Counted from the stretch's first letter, positions 51,656 to 61,025 are shown. The stretch: 64,000 bases of DNA from JAHEZL01 sp046074525 (GCA_046074525.1 JBJTOK010000036.1:62001-126000); one strand, 5' to 3'. The notes: generated from the letters alone by a model not told the origin. A program made the numbers and translations.

Positions 51656-51880
51656 TTAAGGTACCGGATCATAACCCTTTCCGCCCCAAGGGTGGCAGCT
51701 CATGAACCGTTTTAAAGATAACCAACTCCCGTGAAAAATGCCATGTTTTTTCAAGGCATCTACTGCGTAATTGGAGCAAGTAGGATCATAACGGCATTTC
51801 GCGCCCAGGAAGGGAGAAATCATACCCTGATATAAACGTACCATGCCGATCAATATTTTCAGGATGAGTTTACGCAACAT
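51656..51880 (-). CDS. yidD: Membrane protein insertion efficiency factor YidD
   Basis: A 74-residue protein of the YidD family: 'LYQGMISPFLGAKCRYDPTCSNYAVDAL' with its conserved Cys residues and 'HPWGGKGYDPVP' at the end. It helps YidC-dependent insertion of membrane proteins. It overlaps the end of rnpA by 11 bp, a gene order kept across most bacteria. Confidence 0.95.
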   Translation of the reverse strand: MLRKLILKILIGMVRLYQGMISPFLGAKCRYDPTCSNYAVDALKKHGIFHGSWLSLKRFMSCHPWGGKGYDPVP

Positions 51881-52253
51881 CTTTTTGTAATTGGGACAAC
51901 AGAGTTATCATTTTACTTTCAATATCACTGTAAGATAAGTCTTCTTTAGCCACATAGATCAATAGTAAAGAAATTTTCACATTTTGTCCTTTGAGGGCGG
52001 AGTAAAACCCCGACTTATTTTTGCGATAGGCCTCTTTCACCTTTCTTTTGATGTGGTTGCGTTCATGGGCTTTTTTGAAGCTCCTTTTAGGAACAGTAAT
52101 GCACATTTGCGCAGGAAAGGAAGTCTCAGCAGTTTCCCTGCTCCACAATGCCTTGAAAGGGAAACAATGCGTCGCCTTTCCTTTCTCAAAAAGATGGGTG
52201 ATGATTTTCCTGCTGCTCAGTCTTTCGCTTTTCCTGAAGGTTTGCGGCTCCAT
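51870..52253 (-). CDS. rnpA: Ribonuclease P protein component
   Basis: A 127-residue basic protein: 'FRKSERLSSRKIITHLFEKGK' at the start and the RNR-type motif in 'KAHERNHIKRKVKEAYRKNK', the RNA-binding heart of the family. It works with the RNase P RNA in tRNA 5' processing. The usual rpmH upstream is missing here; instead the divergent yebC follows after 95 bp. Confidence 0.93.
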   Translation of the reverse strand: MEPQTFRKSERLSSRKIITHLFEKGKATHCFPFKALWSRETAETSFPAQMCITVPKRSFKKAHERNHIKRKVKEAYRKNKSGFYSALKGQNVKISLLLIYVAKEDLSYSDIESKMITLLSQLQKDVA

Positions 52254-52348
52254 TTTCCAAGATTAATGAAAATAAGTGTTGTCTCCCATAGATCGCGTCA
52301 TGAAATATCCCGATTTTTTTATCTTTACGGCCTTCAAAAAAATTAGTC

Positions 52349-53056
52349 ATGGGAAGAGCATTTGAATTCCGTAAAGCAAGAAAATTTAAGCGTTGGGCGC
52401 ATATGGCCCGTACATTTACGCGTATAGGCAAGGACATCGTAATGGCGGTAAAAGCCGGCGGACCCGATCCGGACAGCAATTCGCGTTTGCGTGCCATCAT
52501 GCAAAACGCGAAGGCAGCCAACATGCCGAAAGACAATGTTTTGAGGGCGATTAAAAACGCTTCCGACAAGGATGTGGCCGATTACAAGGAAATTATTTAT
52601 GAAGGATATGGCCCGCACGGCATTGCCGTTTTGGTGGAAGCAGCTACCAATAACAACACCCGTACGGTAGCCAATGTGCGCAGTTATTTCAATAAATGCG
52701 GAGGTACTTTGGGTACTTCAGGTTCGGTGATTTTTATGTTTGATCATACCTGCAATTTCAAAATTGCCAAGGCCGGACTCGATCCTGAGGAATTGGAGCT
52801 GGAATTGATTGATGCCGGTATCGACGAGGTTTTCGTGGAAGAGGAACACATCATGATTTACGGTCCGTTTGAAAGCTTTGGCAGCATACAGGCAGCCCTT
52901 GAAGGCAAAGGCATTGAAGTGATTACTTCCGGGTTTGAGCGCATTCCAAATGTGACTAAAAAACTCACTCCTGAGCAGGAAGAAGACATCAATAAGCTCC
53001 TCGAGAAAATTGAGGAAGATGACGATGTGCAGAATGTTTATACAACGATGGGGTAG
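52349..53056 (+). CDS. YebC/PmpR family protein
   Basis: A 235-residue protein: the N-terminal 'MGRAFEFRKARKFKRWAHMA' helices, the 'GGPDPDSNSRLRAIMQNAKAANMPKDN' region and 'EGYGPHGIAVLVEAATNNNNR'-like segment are diagnostic. Members act as transcription regulators or, as shown more recently for relatives, as ribosome-associated factors. It is transcribed alone, divergently from rnpA. The 200 bp after it hold no feature I can support apart from the purH upstream region. Confidence 0.94.
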   Translation: MGRAFEFRKARKFKRWAHMARTFTRIGKDIVMAVKAGGPDPDSNSRLRAIMQNAKAANMPKDNVLRAIKNASDKDVADYKEIIYEGYGPHGIAVLVEAATNNNTRTVANVRSYFNKCGGTLGTSGSVIFMFDHTCNFKIAKAGLDPEELELELIDAGIDEVFVEEEHIMIYGPFESFGSIQAALEGKGIEVITSGFERIPNVTKKLTPEQEEDINKLLEKIEEDDDVQNVYTTMG

Positions 53057-53257
53057 GGAATCAGGATGAAGTGTGAGTTTTGTGGGAGTAAAAACTCCGT
53101 ATTTTCTCCTAAACTTCCATTGCTGTAACCGCCTTATTAATTAACAATTTCAGCGACTTTTCAACAATCCTTGAAATAGCCCGTTTTATCTTGAAAAGCC
53201 CCACCCTTTTTTCGTAACATTGCGCTAGTATTTTCAACTATTACCAGCAAGGAAAAA

Positions 53258-54781
53258 ATGAGTGATTTAAAAAAAATTGGAGGGGCGCTGATTTCCGTAT
53301 TTGACAAGGATAATCTGGAGCCTATTGTTCGTGAATTGGGCCGCTTGGGAGTGACAATGTACTCTACCGGCGGAACGCAAACTTTTATCGAAGAGCTTGG
53401 ACTGGCCGTGGTGCCTGTGGAAGACCTTACTTCTTATCCGTCAATTTTGGGTGGAAGAGTAAAAACCCTGCATCCTAAAGTGTTTGGCGGAATCCTGGGC
53501 CGGAGAGGCTTGCAGTCGGATGTTGCTCAGTTAGAGCAATATGAAATTCCGGCTATAGATCTCGTGATCGTCGATCTCTATCCTTTCGAAAAAACCGTTG
53601 CTTCAGGCGCTGCGCATGAAGATATTATTGAAAAAATCGACATCGGCGGTATCTCCCTGATCCGCGCCGCTGCTAAAAATCATAAGGACGTGGTGATTGT
53701 TCCGTCGAAAGGGCAATACGCTACTTTACTCAATCTCCTGAAAGAAAAACAAGGCTTTACTGATCTCGAAGATCGCAAGGCTCTCGCGAAAGCGGCTTTC
53801 AATGTGAGCTCTCACTACGATACAGCTATTTTCAGTTACTTCAATGACGATGCTGAGCCTGTTTTCAAGCAATCTATCAATACATCCAAAGTTTTGCGCT
53901 ATGGCGAAAATCCTCATCAAAAGGGTTATTTCTTTGGTAAGATGGACGATATGTTTGAGCAGCTGCAAGGCAAGGAACTCAGCTACAACAATCTTTTGGA
54001 TGTTGATGCTGCGGTAAACCTGATTGCTGAATTCAGGGACACTACTTTCGCTATCCTCAAGCACAACAACGCTTGTGGCGTGGCTACACGAAAAACTGTG
54101 CTGGATGCATGGAACGCAGCGTTGGCTTGCGACCCTGTGTCGGCTTTCGGTGGCGTGCTGATCACGAATGTGAAAATCGATAAACCTACGGCAGAAGAAA
54201 TCAATAAACTCTTCTTCGAAGTGGTGATCGCTCCGGCTTATGATGCTGATGCACTTGAAGTGTTGAAGCAAAAGAAAAACAGAATTATCCTCATCCAGAA
54301 ACCAATCGAATTGTCGAAACAACAATTCCGTACGGCCCTGAACGGTGTATTGGTTCAGGACAAAGATTTGGTGATGGAAGGTGAAGATGAATTGACGCCG
54401 GTGACCGACAAAAAAGCAACGGCGCAGGAAGTTGCCGATCTGCTTTTCGCCGCAAAAATCTGTAAACACACGAAATCGAATACCATCGTTTTCGCTAAAG
54501 ACAATACTTTGATTTCAAGTGGTACCGGTCAGACTTCCCGCGTAGATGCTCTACGTCAGGCAGTGATCAAGGCGGGTGAATTTGGTTTCAGTTTGCAAGG
54601 TGCCTCTATGGCTTCCGATGCGTTTTTCCCTTTCCCTGATTGCGTTCAGCTGGCTAAAGAAGCGGGCATCGCTGCTGTGATTCAGCCGGGAGGATCCATC
54701 AAAGACCAGGAGTCAATCGACTATTGCAACAAAAATGGCGTGGCCATGGTGCTCACGGGAATCAGACATTTTAAACACTAA
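53258..54781 (+). CDS. purH: Bifunctional AICAR formyltransferase / IMP cyclohydrolase
   Basis: A 507-residue enzyme for the last two steps of IMP synthesis. The N-terminal MGS-like cyclohydrolase domain shows 'TGGTQTFIEELG' and 'GGRVKTLHPKVFGGILGRR'; the AICAR-transformylase domain shows the catalytic Lys268-His269 in 'ILKHNNACGVA' and 'SAFGGVL'. The length is normal. mreB starts eight bases after its stop, so purine synthesis and the cell-shape genes may share a transcript. Confidence 0.96.
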   Translation: MSDLKKIGGALISVFDKDNLEPIVRELGRLGVTMYSTGGTQTFIEELGLAVVPVEDLTSYPSILGGRVKTLHPKVFGGILGRRGLQSDVAQLEQYEIPAIDLVIVDLYPFEKTVASGAAHEDIIEKIDIGGISLIRAAAKNHKDVVIVPSKGQYATLLNLLKEKQGFTDLEDRKALAKAAFNVSSHYDTAIFSYFNDDAEPVFKQSINTSKVLRYGENPHQKGYFFGKMDDMFEQLQGKELSYNNLLDVDAAVNLIAEFRDTTFAILKHNNACGVATRKTVLDAWNAALACDPVSAFGGVLITNVKIDKPTAEEINKLFFEVVIAPAYDADALEVLKQKKNRIILIQKPIELSKQQFRTALNGVLVQDKDLVMEGEDELTPVTDKKATAQEVADLLFAAKICKHTKSNTIVFAKDNTLISSGTGQTSRVDALRQAVIKAGEFGFSLQGASMASDAFFPFPDCVQLAKEAGIAAVIQPGGSIKDQESIDYCNKNGVAMVLTGIRHFKH

Positions 54782-54789
54782 AAAAAATT

Positions 54790-55818
54790 ATGGGATTATT
54801 CAGCTTCCTTACCCAAGAAATCGCTATCGATCTTGGTACAGCCAACACCCTCATCATTGAAAATGATAAAGTGGTGGTGGATGAGCCCTCCATCATTGCG
54901 CTCAACCGCATTACCGGTGAGGTGATGGCTATCGGTAAAAAAGCAATGCAGATGCATGGCAAAACCCACGAAAACATCAGAACTATCCGTCCGCTTAAAG
55001 ATGGCGTGATTGCTGAGTTCCAGGCTGCCGAAGAGATGATCAGGGGTTTCATCAAGATGATCAATCTCAACAAGCGCAAGATGTTTGGTCCTTCCAACAT
55101 CCGTATGGTAATTTGTATTCCATCTGGTATCACCGAGGTGGAAAAACGTGCTGTAAAGGACTCTGCTGAAAAGGCAGGAGCGAAGGAAGTCCGACTCATT
55201 CAGGAGCCTATGGCTGCTGCGATTGGTATTGGTATCGACGTGGAAGAACCAATGGGTAACATGGTGATTGATATAGGCGGAGGTACCAGCGAAATTGCGG
55301 TAATCGCTTTGGGTGGTATCGTTTGTGATAAATCAATTCGTGTTGCGGGTGATGAGTTTACTCAGGATATTGAAGATTATATGCGTCGCCAGCACAACAT
55401 TCTCGTAGGTGAAAGAACTGCCGAAAGAATCAAGATTGAAGTTGGGGCTGCTTTGCCTGAACTCGACAATCCGCCGCCTGATTTCGCTGTTCACGGTCGC
55501 GACTTGATGACAGGTATCCCTAAAGAAATCACGATTTCTTATTCAGAGATCGCTCACTGTCTGGATAAATCGATCTCGAAAATTGAAGCTGCGATTTTAA
55601 GTGCTTTGGAGATGACGCCTCCTGAACTTTCTGCTGATATTTACCGCACAGGTATTTACCTTGCTGGTGGTGGTTCATTGCTGAGAGGTCTCGACAAAAG
55701 GATTTCCAAAAAAACAAAATTGCCTGTACACGTTGCCGAAGATCCGCTCAGAGCTGTGGCCCGCGGTACCGGTATTGCATTGAAAAACTTCGACAGGTTC
55801 CCATTCTTGATTAAATAA
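54790..55818 (+). CDS. mreB: Rod-shape-determining actin homologue MreB
   Basis: A 342-residue bacterial actin. Phosphate loop 1 'IDLGTANTLI', phosphate loop 2 'VIDIGGGTSEIAVIALGG' and the adenosine loop 'LAGGGSLLRGLD' are all intact, as is the N-terminal membrane-binding 'GLFSFLTQ'. It polymerises under the membrane and guides the RodA-PBP2 machinery encoded just downstream. A 17-bp hairpin separates it from mreC. Confidence 0.97.
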   Translation: MGLFSFLTQEIAIDLGTANTLIIENDKVVVDEPSIIALNRITGEVMAIGKKAMQMHGKTHENIRTIRPLKDGVIAEFQAAEEMIRGFIKMINLNKRKMFGPSNIRMVICIPSGITEVEKRAVKDSAEKAGAKEVRLIQEPMAAAIGIGIDVEEPMGNMVIDIGGGTSEIAVIALGGIVCDKSIRVAGDEFTQDIEDYMRRQHNILVGERTAERIKIEVGAALPELDNPPPDFAVHGRDLMTGIPKEITISYSEIAHCLDKSISKIEAAILSALEMTPPELSADIYRTGIYLAGGGSLLRGLDKRISKKTKLPVHVAEDPLRAVARGTGIALKNFDRFPFLIK

Positions 55819-55828
55819 TTTGTTGAAG

Positions 55829-55870
55829 GTTCAAAGTTCAGAGTTAGGCAACTCTGAACTTTGAACTTTT
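55829..55870 (+). terminator. Hairpin with T run between mreB and mreC
   Basis: A perfect 17-bp stem, 55829-55845 pairing with 55850-55866, loop AGGC, followed by TTTT. It looks like an intrinsic terminator or attenuator and would lower mreC-rodA expression relative to mreB. The sequence type (GTTCAAAGTTCAGAGTT) also resembles dispersed palindromes, so an inserted repeat is an alternative. Confidence 0.65.
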
Positions 55871-55886
55871 ATCCTGAACAAGAAAG

Positions 55887-56735
55887 ATGAAGAACTTACT
55901 TGCCATTCTTTACAAAAATCATTTGCTGCTGCTTTTTCTTTTTCTCGAAATTACGGCGATTACCTTCGCCATTCAGCACAATAATTTTCAGCGCGCTTCC
56001 TTCATCAATTCTGCTTCTTACCTCACCGGAAATACTTACGAGGTGATGAATAATTTTAATTCGTACCTCGATCTCAAGGAAAAAAATCTCCTGCTTCGTG
56101 ATTCACTGGCGCAGCTGAAAGGTCAGACATTAACCGCTTACATGCACCGCGATACTACTTTGTACAAAAAGACAGATACTTTGTTTAAGCAGCGTTACAC
56201 TTACGTTGGAGCGGAAGTACTGCATCAAACCCTTCATAAGTTCAATAACTTTTTAACTATCAACAAAGGCAGTAATGACGGTATTGAAGTGGGCATGGCT
56301 GTGCTGGGTGTGAATGGCGTGGTGGGAAAAATAAATGGTGTGACTCCTAATTTCGCTTCGGTGTTATCGCTGCTCAACAGTCAGACTACCCTGTCCTGCA
56401 AATTCAAGAAAAATAAATCGCTCGGCTTTTTGGTGTGGAACGGGAAATCGGCCAGTGGCTTGTCGTACCGACAGGCGCAGCTGATTGACGTGCCACTCAC
56501 TACAAAAATAGCAATAGGTGATACTATCGTTACAGCAGGTTATTCCGATAATTTTCCCGGTGGTATTCCGATCGGGAAGGTGATTGATTTTTCGCTGGCT
56601 TCCGACGGACAATCGCAGGATGTGCGGATTGAACTTTTTCTCGATTTCAGCATTCTTGATCATGTATTTGTTGTGCGCGATGTAATGAGGGAGGAAAAAG
56701 ATTCTCTGGAACAGAAATACCAAAATGCCGACTGA
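55887..56735 (+). CDS. mreC: Rod-shape-determining protein MreC
   Basis: A 282-residue protein with one N-terminal membrane helix ('LLLLFLFLEITAITFAI'), a coiled-coil-forming stretch (about residues 55-80), and the periplasmic double beta-barrel containing 'NKGSNDGIEVGMAVLGVNGVVG' and 'ITDTIVTAGYSDNFPGGIPIGKV'-like segments. It links MreB filaments to PBP2. Its stop overlaps the mreD start. Confidence 0.94.
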   Translation: MKNLLAILYKNHLLLLFLFLEITAITFAIQHNNFQRASFINSASYLTGNTYEVMNNFNSYLDLKEKNLLLRDSLAQLKGQTLTAYMHRDTTLYKKTDTLFKQRYTYVGAEVLHQTLHKFNNFLTINKGSNDGIEVGMAVLGVNGVVGKINGVTPNFASVLSLLNSQTTLSCKFKKNKSLGFLVWNGKSASGLSYRQAQLIDVPLTTKIAIGDTIVTAGYSDNFPGGIPIGKVIDFSLASDGQSQDVRIELFLDFSILDHVFVVRDVMREEKDSLEQKYQNAD

Positions 56736-57247
56736 TGTTAGAACATTTACCACGATATATAATCACTGCGGTTCTGCTCATCTTTTGTCAGGTGATGGTG
56801 TTTAATTACATTCATTTCGCCAATGTTATCAGTACGTTTCCTTATATATTGTTTTTATTGCTGCTGCCTAAAAACACCAATAATGCGCTGGCGCTGATTA
56901 TTGCTTTTACCTTGGGCATTATTCTCGATTTTTTTTCCGATTCAGGTGGAATCCATGCCGCGGCCTGTGTTCCTCTGACTTATATCCGTCCTTTTATTTT
57001 GCGTACCGTTGGTACAGAGAGCAAGAAAGACAATTACAATCCGACAATTAAGGATTTGGGTTTCAACAGATATCTGCCTTACGCCGGAATCATGGTACTC
57101 ATCCACCACAGCATTTTATTTTATCTGGAAGCTTTTGAGTTTTCCCTCTTCTTCAGCACTTTTGTTAAAATGCTCGGAAGTTCAGTGTTGACGCTGATTT
57201 TTATTGTGATTATACAATATATCTTTATTAAAGAACCAGGGAAATGA
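56735..57247 (+). CDS. mreD: Rod-shape-determining protein MreD
   Basis: A 170-residue protein with five or so membrane helices, including 'FNYIHFANVISTFPYILFLLLLP' and 'LIIAFTLGIILDFFSDSGGIHAAA', the typical MreD pattern. Its sequence family is poorly conserved, so position between mreC and mrdA carries part of the assignment. It overlaps both neighbours by a few bases. Confidence 0.9.
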   Translation: MLEHLPRYIITAVLLIFCQVMVFNYIHFANVISTFPYILFLLLLPKNTNNALALIIAFTLGIILDFFSDSGGIHAAACVPLTYIRPFILRTVGTESKKDNYNPTIKDLGFNRYLPYAGIMVLIHHSILFYLEAFEFSLFFSTFVKMLGSSVLTLIFIVIIQYIFIKEPGK

Positions 57248-59049
57248 ATCCTACTTCCGACAGGCAATATGTGATCGTTGGTATTTTTTCTACCCTGGCT
57301 ATTATTTTCATTTTCCGTGTATTTTACCTGCAGGTGATCAATCCTGAATTTCATGAGAAAGCGTTGGATATGGGGCGCAAGGTGGTAGTGGAATTTCCTA
57401 TGCGGGGTACCATTTACGATCGCAACGGAAACATCATGGCGCACAATGAAATTGCTTATGATTTGGTAGTACTTCCCAAAGAAGTGAAAGTGGATACACT
57501 TGAGTTTTGCGAGCTTCTTGGTATTGATACCGTGGAGTTCAACCGCCGTATGAAAATTGCCAAAACTTATCCCAACGCTGTGTATAAAGAATCACTTTTT
57601 CAGGAGTTGATTTCGGTGGAAGATTTTGCAAGAATCAGTGAGCAGTTGTATCGCTACAAAGGTTTTTCGGCACAAAGAAGAAACGTGCGCAATTACCCTA
57701 AGCCCAGCGGTGCACATGTTTTAGGATACATGCAAAAGGTGAGTCCGTACGACAAGCAGAAAGATGATTTTTATGTGAACAATGATTACATCGGCCGCAG
57801 TGGTTTGGAGATGTATTATGAAAAAGATTTACGGGGTGTTAAAGGGATAAAATATTTGCGCCGCGACAGGAACAACAATATCAAAGGTCCATACAAAGAC
57901 GGAACCCTCAATCAGAAATCTGAACCCGGCAAAGATCTGTATACTTCTATCGACGCGGTTTTACAGGAGTATGCCGAGCAGCTGATGCAGGGCAAGCGCG
58001 GAAGTATTGTAGCATTGGATCCTAATACCGGAGAGGTTTTGTGCATGGTTTCTGCGCCCACTTACAATCCTAATGATCTCGTGGGAAGATACTTCAGTAA
58101 GAACTATGATACTATTTTCAATTCACCAGGACAGCCCTTGTTTTTCCGCAGTATTGCTGCCACGCAACCTCCCGGATCAATTGTAAAAACAATGCAGGCA
58201 GCCATTGCGCAGCAATTTGGTGTGGCCAATGCTAATACGAAATATCTATGTAACAAAGCGTTAGTAGGTTGCCACGATCATCCTAGTCCGCTTAACTTAC
58301 CTCAGTCGGTGCAAAGCTCATGTAATCCCTATTATTACAATTTGGTGAGGAGTGTTTTGTATTCCGAAAAATCGGGCAATGAGTTCACTACCATCGAGCA
58401 TGGTCTCAACCGCTGGGAAGATGTAGTGCGCTCTTTTGGTATGGGAAATCCGCTACACATCGATCTTGCCGGAGAGAAGGATGGAAATGTTCCTGATTCA
58501 AGGGAATACAATCGTACTTATGGCAAGGGTCACTGGAACTACCGAACAGTTTACTCGCTGAGCATCGGTCAGGGTGAATTTGCACTAACCCCTTTGCAGA
58601 TGGCCAATCTCGCGGCCATCATCGCCAACAAAGGAAAGTATTATACGCCTCACGTGGTGCGCAAGGTGGGCGACAGAACGCTGAACTATAAAGATTCTTT
58701 GCATGTTGTGAAAGTGGAACCGCGTTATTTTGATGTGGTGCAGGATGGTATGCAATGGGTGATTGAAGAGCATGGCGGTACGGCAGGAAGAGCGAAAATT
58801 GATTCGCTGCATTATTGCGGGAAAACAGGAACATCGCAAAATCCGCACGGTGAGGACCACTCGGTTTTTATTGCTTTTGCGCCGAGGGAAAATCCGCAAA
58901 TTGCCATTTCGGTGTATATAGAAAATGCTGGAAAAGGTGGTGTTTGGGCAGCTCCTATCGCGAGCCTTATCATTGAAAAATATTTGCGTGGCAGCATCTC
59001 CAGAAAAGAATTGGAAGAAGATATGATGACAGGTGTAATCAAATACTAA
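57244..59049 (+). CDS. mrdA: Penicillin-binding protein 2 (elongation transpeptidase)
   Basis: A 601-residue class B PBP with an N-terminal membrane helix, a pedestal domain, and the transpeptidase motifs Ser312-x-x-Lys315 ('PPGSIVK'), Ser359-x-Asn361 ('SSCNPYY') and Lys527-Thr-Gly529 ('GKTGTSQNPHGED'). It cross-links peptidoglycan during elongation with RodA. The start overlaps mreD, and rodA begins at the base after its stop. Confidence 0.96.
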   Translation: MNPTSDRQYVIVGIFSTLAIIFIFRVFYLQVINPEFHEKALDMGRKVVVEFPMRGTIYDRNGNIMAHNEIAYDLVVLPKEVKVDTLEFCELLGIDTVEFNRRMKIAKTYPNAVYKESLFQELISVEDFARISEQLYRYKGFSAQRRNVRNYPKPSGAHVLGYMQKVSPYDKQKDDFYVNNDYIGRSGLEMYYEKDLRGVKGIKYLRRDRNNNIKGPYKDGTLNQKSEPGKDLYTSIDAVLQEYAEQLMQGKRGSIVALDPNTGEVLCMVSAPTYNPNDLVGRYFSKNYDTIFNSPGQPLFFRSIAATQPPGSIVKTMQAAIAQQFGVANANTKYLCNKALVGCHDHPSPLNLPQSVQSSCNPYYYNLVRSVLYSEKSGNEFTTIEHGLNRWEDVVRSFGMGNPLHIDLAGEKDGNVPDSREYNRTYGKGHWNYRTVYSLSIGQGEFALTPLQMANLAAIIANKGKYYTPHVVRKVGDRTLNYKDSLHVVKVEPRYFDVVQDGMQWVIEEHGGTAGRAKIDSLHYCGKTGTSQNPHGEDHSVFIAFAPRENPQIAISVYIENAGKGGVWAAPIASLIIEKYLRGSISRKELEEDMMTGVIKY

Positions 59050-60543
59050 ATGGCCAAAAGAAGCAACATAATAATGAATATTGACTGGGTGCTGGTCTCT
59101 ATTTTCATGTTGTTGATGCTCATCGGCTGGATCAATATTTATGGTGCTGTTTTCGATGAGGCGCATCCTAGTATTTTTGATACATCGCAGCGTTATGGGA
59201 AACAATTGTTGTGGATAGGAGGTGCGCTGTTCCTGGCTTTTCTTATTCTTTCTCTCGACAGTAAAGTATTTACCTATTCGGCCTATCTGATTTATGGTGT
59301 GAGTTTGTCCATGCTGGTACTCACTATTTTTGTAGCGAGAGAAGTAAATGGTAACAGCTCCTGGATCGAGATAGGATCTTTCAAAATCCAACCTTCCGAA
59401 TTCGCGAAGTTTGCAACGAGTTTAGCACTTGCGAAATACCTTTCCAGTTTGCAAAATCTCAAGGTGAACAATGGTTCCCTCTTTGAGCTGGGTTATCAGG
59501 TGAGTCGCTTTTTTACAGGGAAAACCGTGATTCGTTTTCAGTACATCGACTGGAAAACGCAGGTGGCACCAATGGCAATTATTCTTGTGCCGATGATGTT
59601 GATTCTCGGACAAAATGATACGGGGTCGGCGCTTGTGTATCTCGCCTTTATTTTCGTATGGTACCGTGCCGGATTTTCGGGCAGCATTTTGCTGATAGGT
59701 TTTTATCTCATGGTATTGGCCGTGCTTACCCTGATGGTGGACGCCGATTCGGTGGTTTCTGCAATCTGTACGATAGCATTGTTTTTGTATGCAGTGTTTA
59801 TCAAGGAGACGCTAACGGCGGTAATCCTTATCGCTTCTATATTGCTTTATTATGTTTTGCACTTCATTTTCGATTGGAATGGCGCCATTACCAATTATCT
59901 TTTTTATGCCACCATAGGCATATTCTTCCTAGCTAATTTCAGTGCGGAAAATGTGTGGAAGAAGTTTGAAAAAAACTTTGTCCTTTTCTCTTTGGTAGGC
60001 AGTTTGCTTTTCATTGGCAGTGTTCAGTTTCTCTTTGATAATGTGCTCCAACCTCACCAGAAAGACAGGATTCTAGTGCTTTTCGGGAAGAAGGAGGATA
60101 TTCACGGTGTAGGTTACCAGGCTTATGCTGCAAAAATTGCTATTGGTTCGGGAGGTTTTGCCGGCAATGGTTTGCTGGAAGGAATAATAACCAAAGGGAA
60201 TTTTGTGCCTGAGCAGGGAACAGATTATATTTTCTGTACCGTGGGTGAGGAATGGGGTTTCCTGGGTTCGGCCTTCGTAATTATTTTATATCTGGCGCTT
60301 ATTCTCCGGATCATCTTTATGGCCGAAAAACAGCGGTCGGATTTCACGCGGATTTATGGTTATTGTGTGGCGTCCATTTTGTTTATCCATTTCATGATTA
60401 ACATTGGAATGGTGATCGGACTTGCTCCTGTTATTGGTATTCCATTGCCTTTCCTCAGTTACGGGGGCTCATCGCTGTGGGCTTTTACTATTTTGCTTTT
60501 CCTGTTTGTGAAGTTTGATTCACAGAGGTTGGAGGTACTATAA
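59050..60543 (+). CDS. rodA: SEDS glycosyltransferase RodA
   Basis: A 497-residue polytopic protein of the SEDS family, the peptidoglycan polymerase of the elongation complex. Conserved parts: 'GSFKIQPSEFAKFATSLALAKYL', 'LGQNDTGSALVYLAFIF' with the essential Asp, and the signature 'GIPLPFLSYGGSSLWAF'. It is longer than proteobacterial RodA because of extra helices and loops between residues about 215 and 330, a feature common in Bacteroidota. It ends the shape operon, facing the repeat island at 60544. Confidence 0.96.
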   Translation: MAKRSNIIMNIDWVLVSIFMLLMLIGWINIYGAVFDEAHPSIFDTSQRYGKQLLWIGGALFLAFLILSLDSKVFTYSAYLIYGVSLSMLVLTIFVAREVNGNSSWIEIGSFKIQPSEFAKFATSLALAKYLSSLQNLKVNNGSLFELGYQVSRFFTGKTVIRFQYIDWKTQVAPMAIILVPMMLILGQNDTGSALVYLAFIFVWYRAGFSGSILLIGFYLMVLAVLTLMVDADSVVSAICTIALFLYAVFIKETLTAVILIASILLYYVLHFIFDWNGAITNYLFYATIGIFFLANFSAENVWKKFEKNFVLFSLVGSLLFIGSVQFLFDNVLQPHQKDRILVLFGKKEDIHGVGYQAYAAKIAIGSGGFAGNGLLEGIITKGNFVPEQGTDYIFCTVGEEWGFLGSAFVIILYLALILRIIFMAEKQRSDFTRIYGYCVASILFIHFMINIGMVIGLAPVIGIPLPFLSYGGSSLWAFTILLFLFVKFDSQRLEVL

Positions 60544-60735
60544 CTTCTTTTCCAAAGAAGCAAAGACTTACTTTTTTGTCTTGAAACAAAAAAGTAAGCA
60601 AAAAAATTCAAGGGCTAAGAGATGCTTCCCACGCGCCTCGCAAAATTTCTTAACGGCCCTCAGGCCTAAAATTTCGCTCCCGCCACCGCCGGCCCGCCTC
60701 TTAGCCCGGGCCCCCGCACGAAGTTAGCGGCCCAT
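60544..60735 (+). repeat. GC-rich structured repeat, left copy
   Basis: About 190 bp. It opens with a 13-bp hairpin (60567-60579 with 60586-60598, loop CTTGAA) in an A/T-rich segment, then a GC-rich body bounded by GGGCTAAGAG (60612-60621) and CTCTTAGCCC (60698-60707), a perfect 10-bp inverted pair, then GCACGAAGTTAGCGG. The same order of segments appears in reverse complement at 60830-61020. No credible open frame is present. Confidence 0.75.
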
Positions 60736-60758
60736 ACTTAAAGCATGATACAAAAGGA

Positions 60759-60806
60759 TTGCTTCGGATTTTCGAGTACGAAAATCTCTCGCAATGACGG
60801 ACTCTG
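60759..60806 (+). repeat. Dispersed 45-bp repeat, copy 2
   Basis: It begins TTGCTTCGGATTTTCGAG and ends GCAATGACGGACT. It matches 41770-41814 in the same orientation and lies in the spacer between the two inverted GC-rich repeat copies. It contains an imperfect hairpin around TTTTCGAGTACGAAAA. Confidence 0.65.
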
Positions 60807-60829
60807 AGAAGTATGTTTCAAGGAATGGT

Positions 60830-61020
60830 TTGGTAACTTCGTGTGTAGGCCTGAGCCAAGATGCGCGCCAAGCGGTGGCGGTGAGGCAAAAAGCGCGGCC
60901 GAGGAACGAAGGCAACGCGTTTTTGCCGAGGCGGGGGGAAGCATATCTTGGCTATTGATTTTTTGTTACTTTTTCATCAAGGAAAAAGTAAGAAGATTTG
61001 CTTCTTTCCAAAAGAAGAAA
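60830..61020 (-). repeat. GC-rich structured repeat, right (inverted) copy
   Basis: The reverse complement follows the left copy segment by segment: TTCTTTTGGAAAGAAGCAAA, the TTACTTTTTC hairpin (60966-60975 with 60982-60991), AGCCAAGATATGCTTCCCC, CACCGCCACCGC, TCAGGCCTA and ACACGAAGTTACC. Outer arms GCCAAGAT and ATCTTGGC also pair within this copy. The two copies together make a large inverted repeat between the convergent rodA and recJ genes. Confidence 0.72.
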
Positions 61021-61025
61021 TAGAA

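Noticed and set aside
53726..54469. A 247-codon open frame antisense to purH
   Set aside because: It is contained in an intact, well-conserved enzyme gene and has shadow-frame composition (Phe/His/Arg/Ser-rich).
60544..61020. The repeat island as an insertion sequence or CRISPR remnant
   Set aside because: There is no transposase frame, no regular spacer-repeat alternation and no visible target duplication. It is better described as an inverted pair of non-coding repeats.
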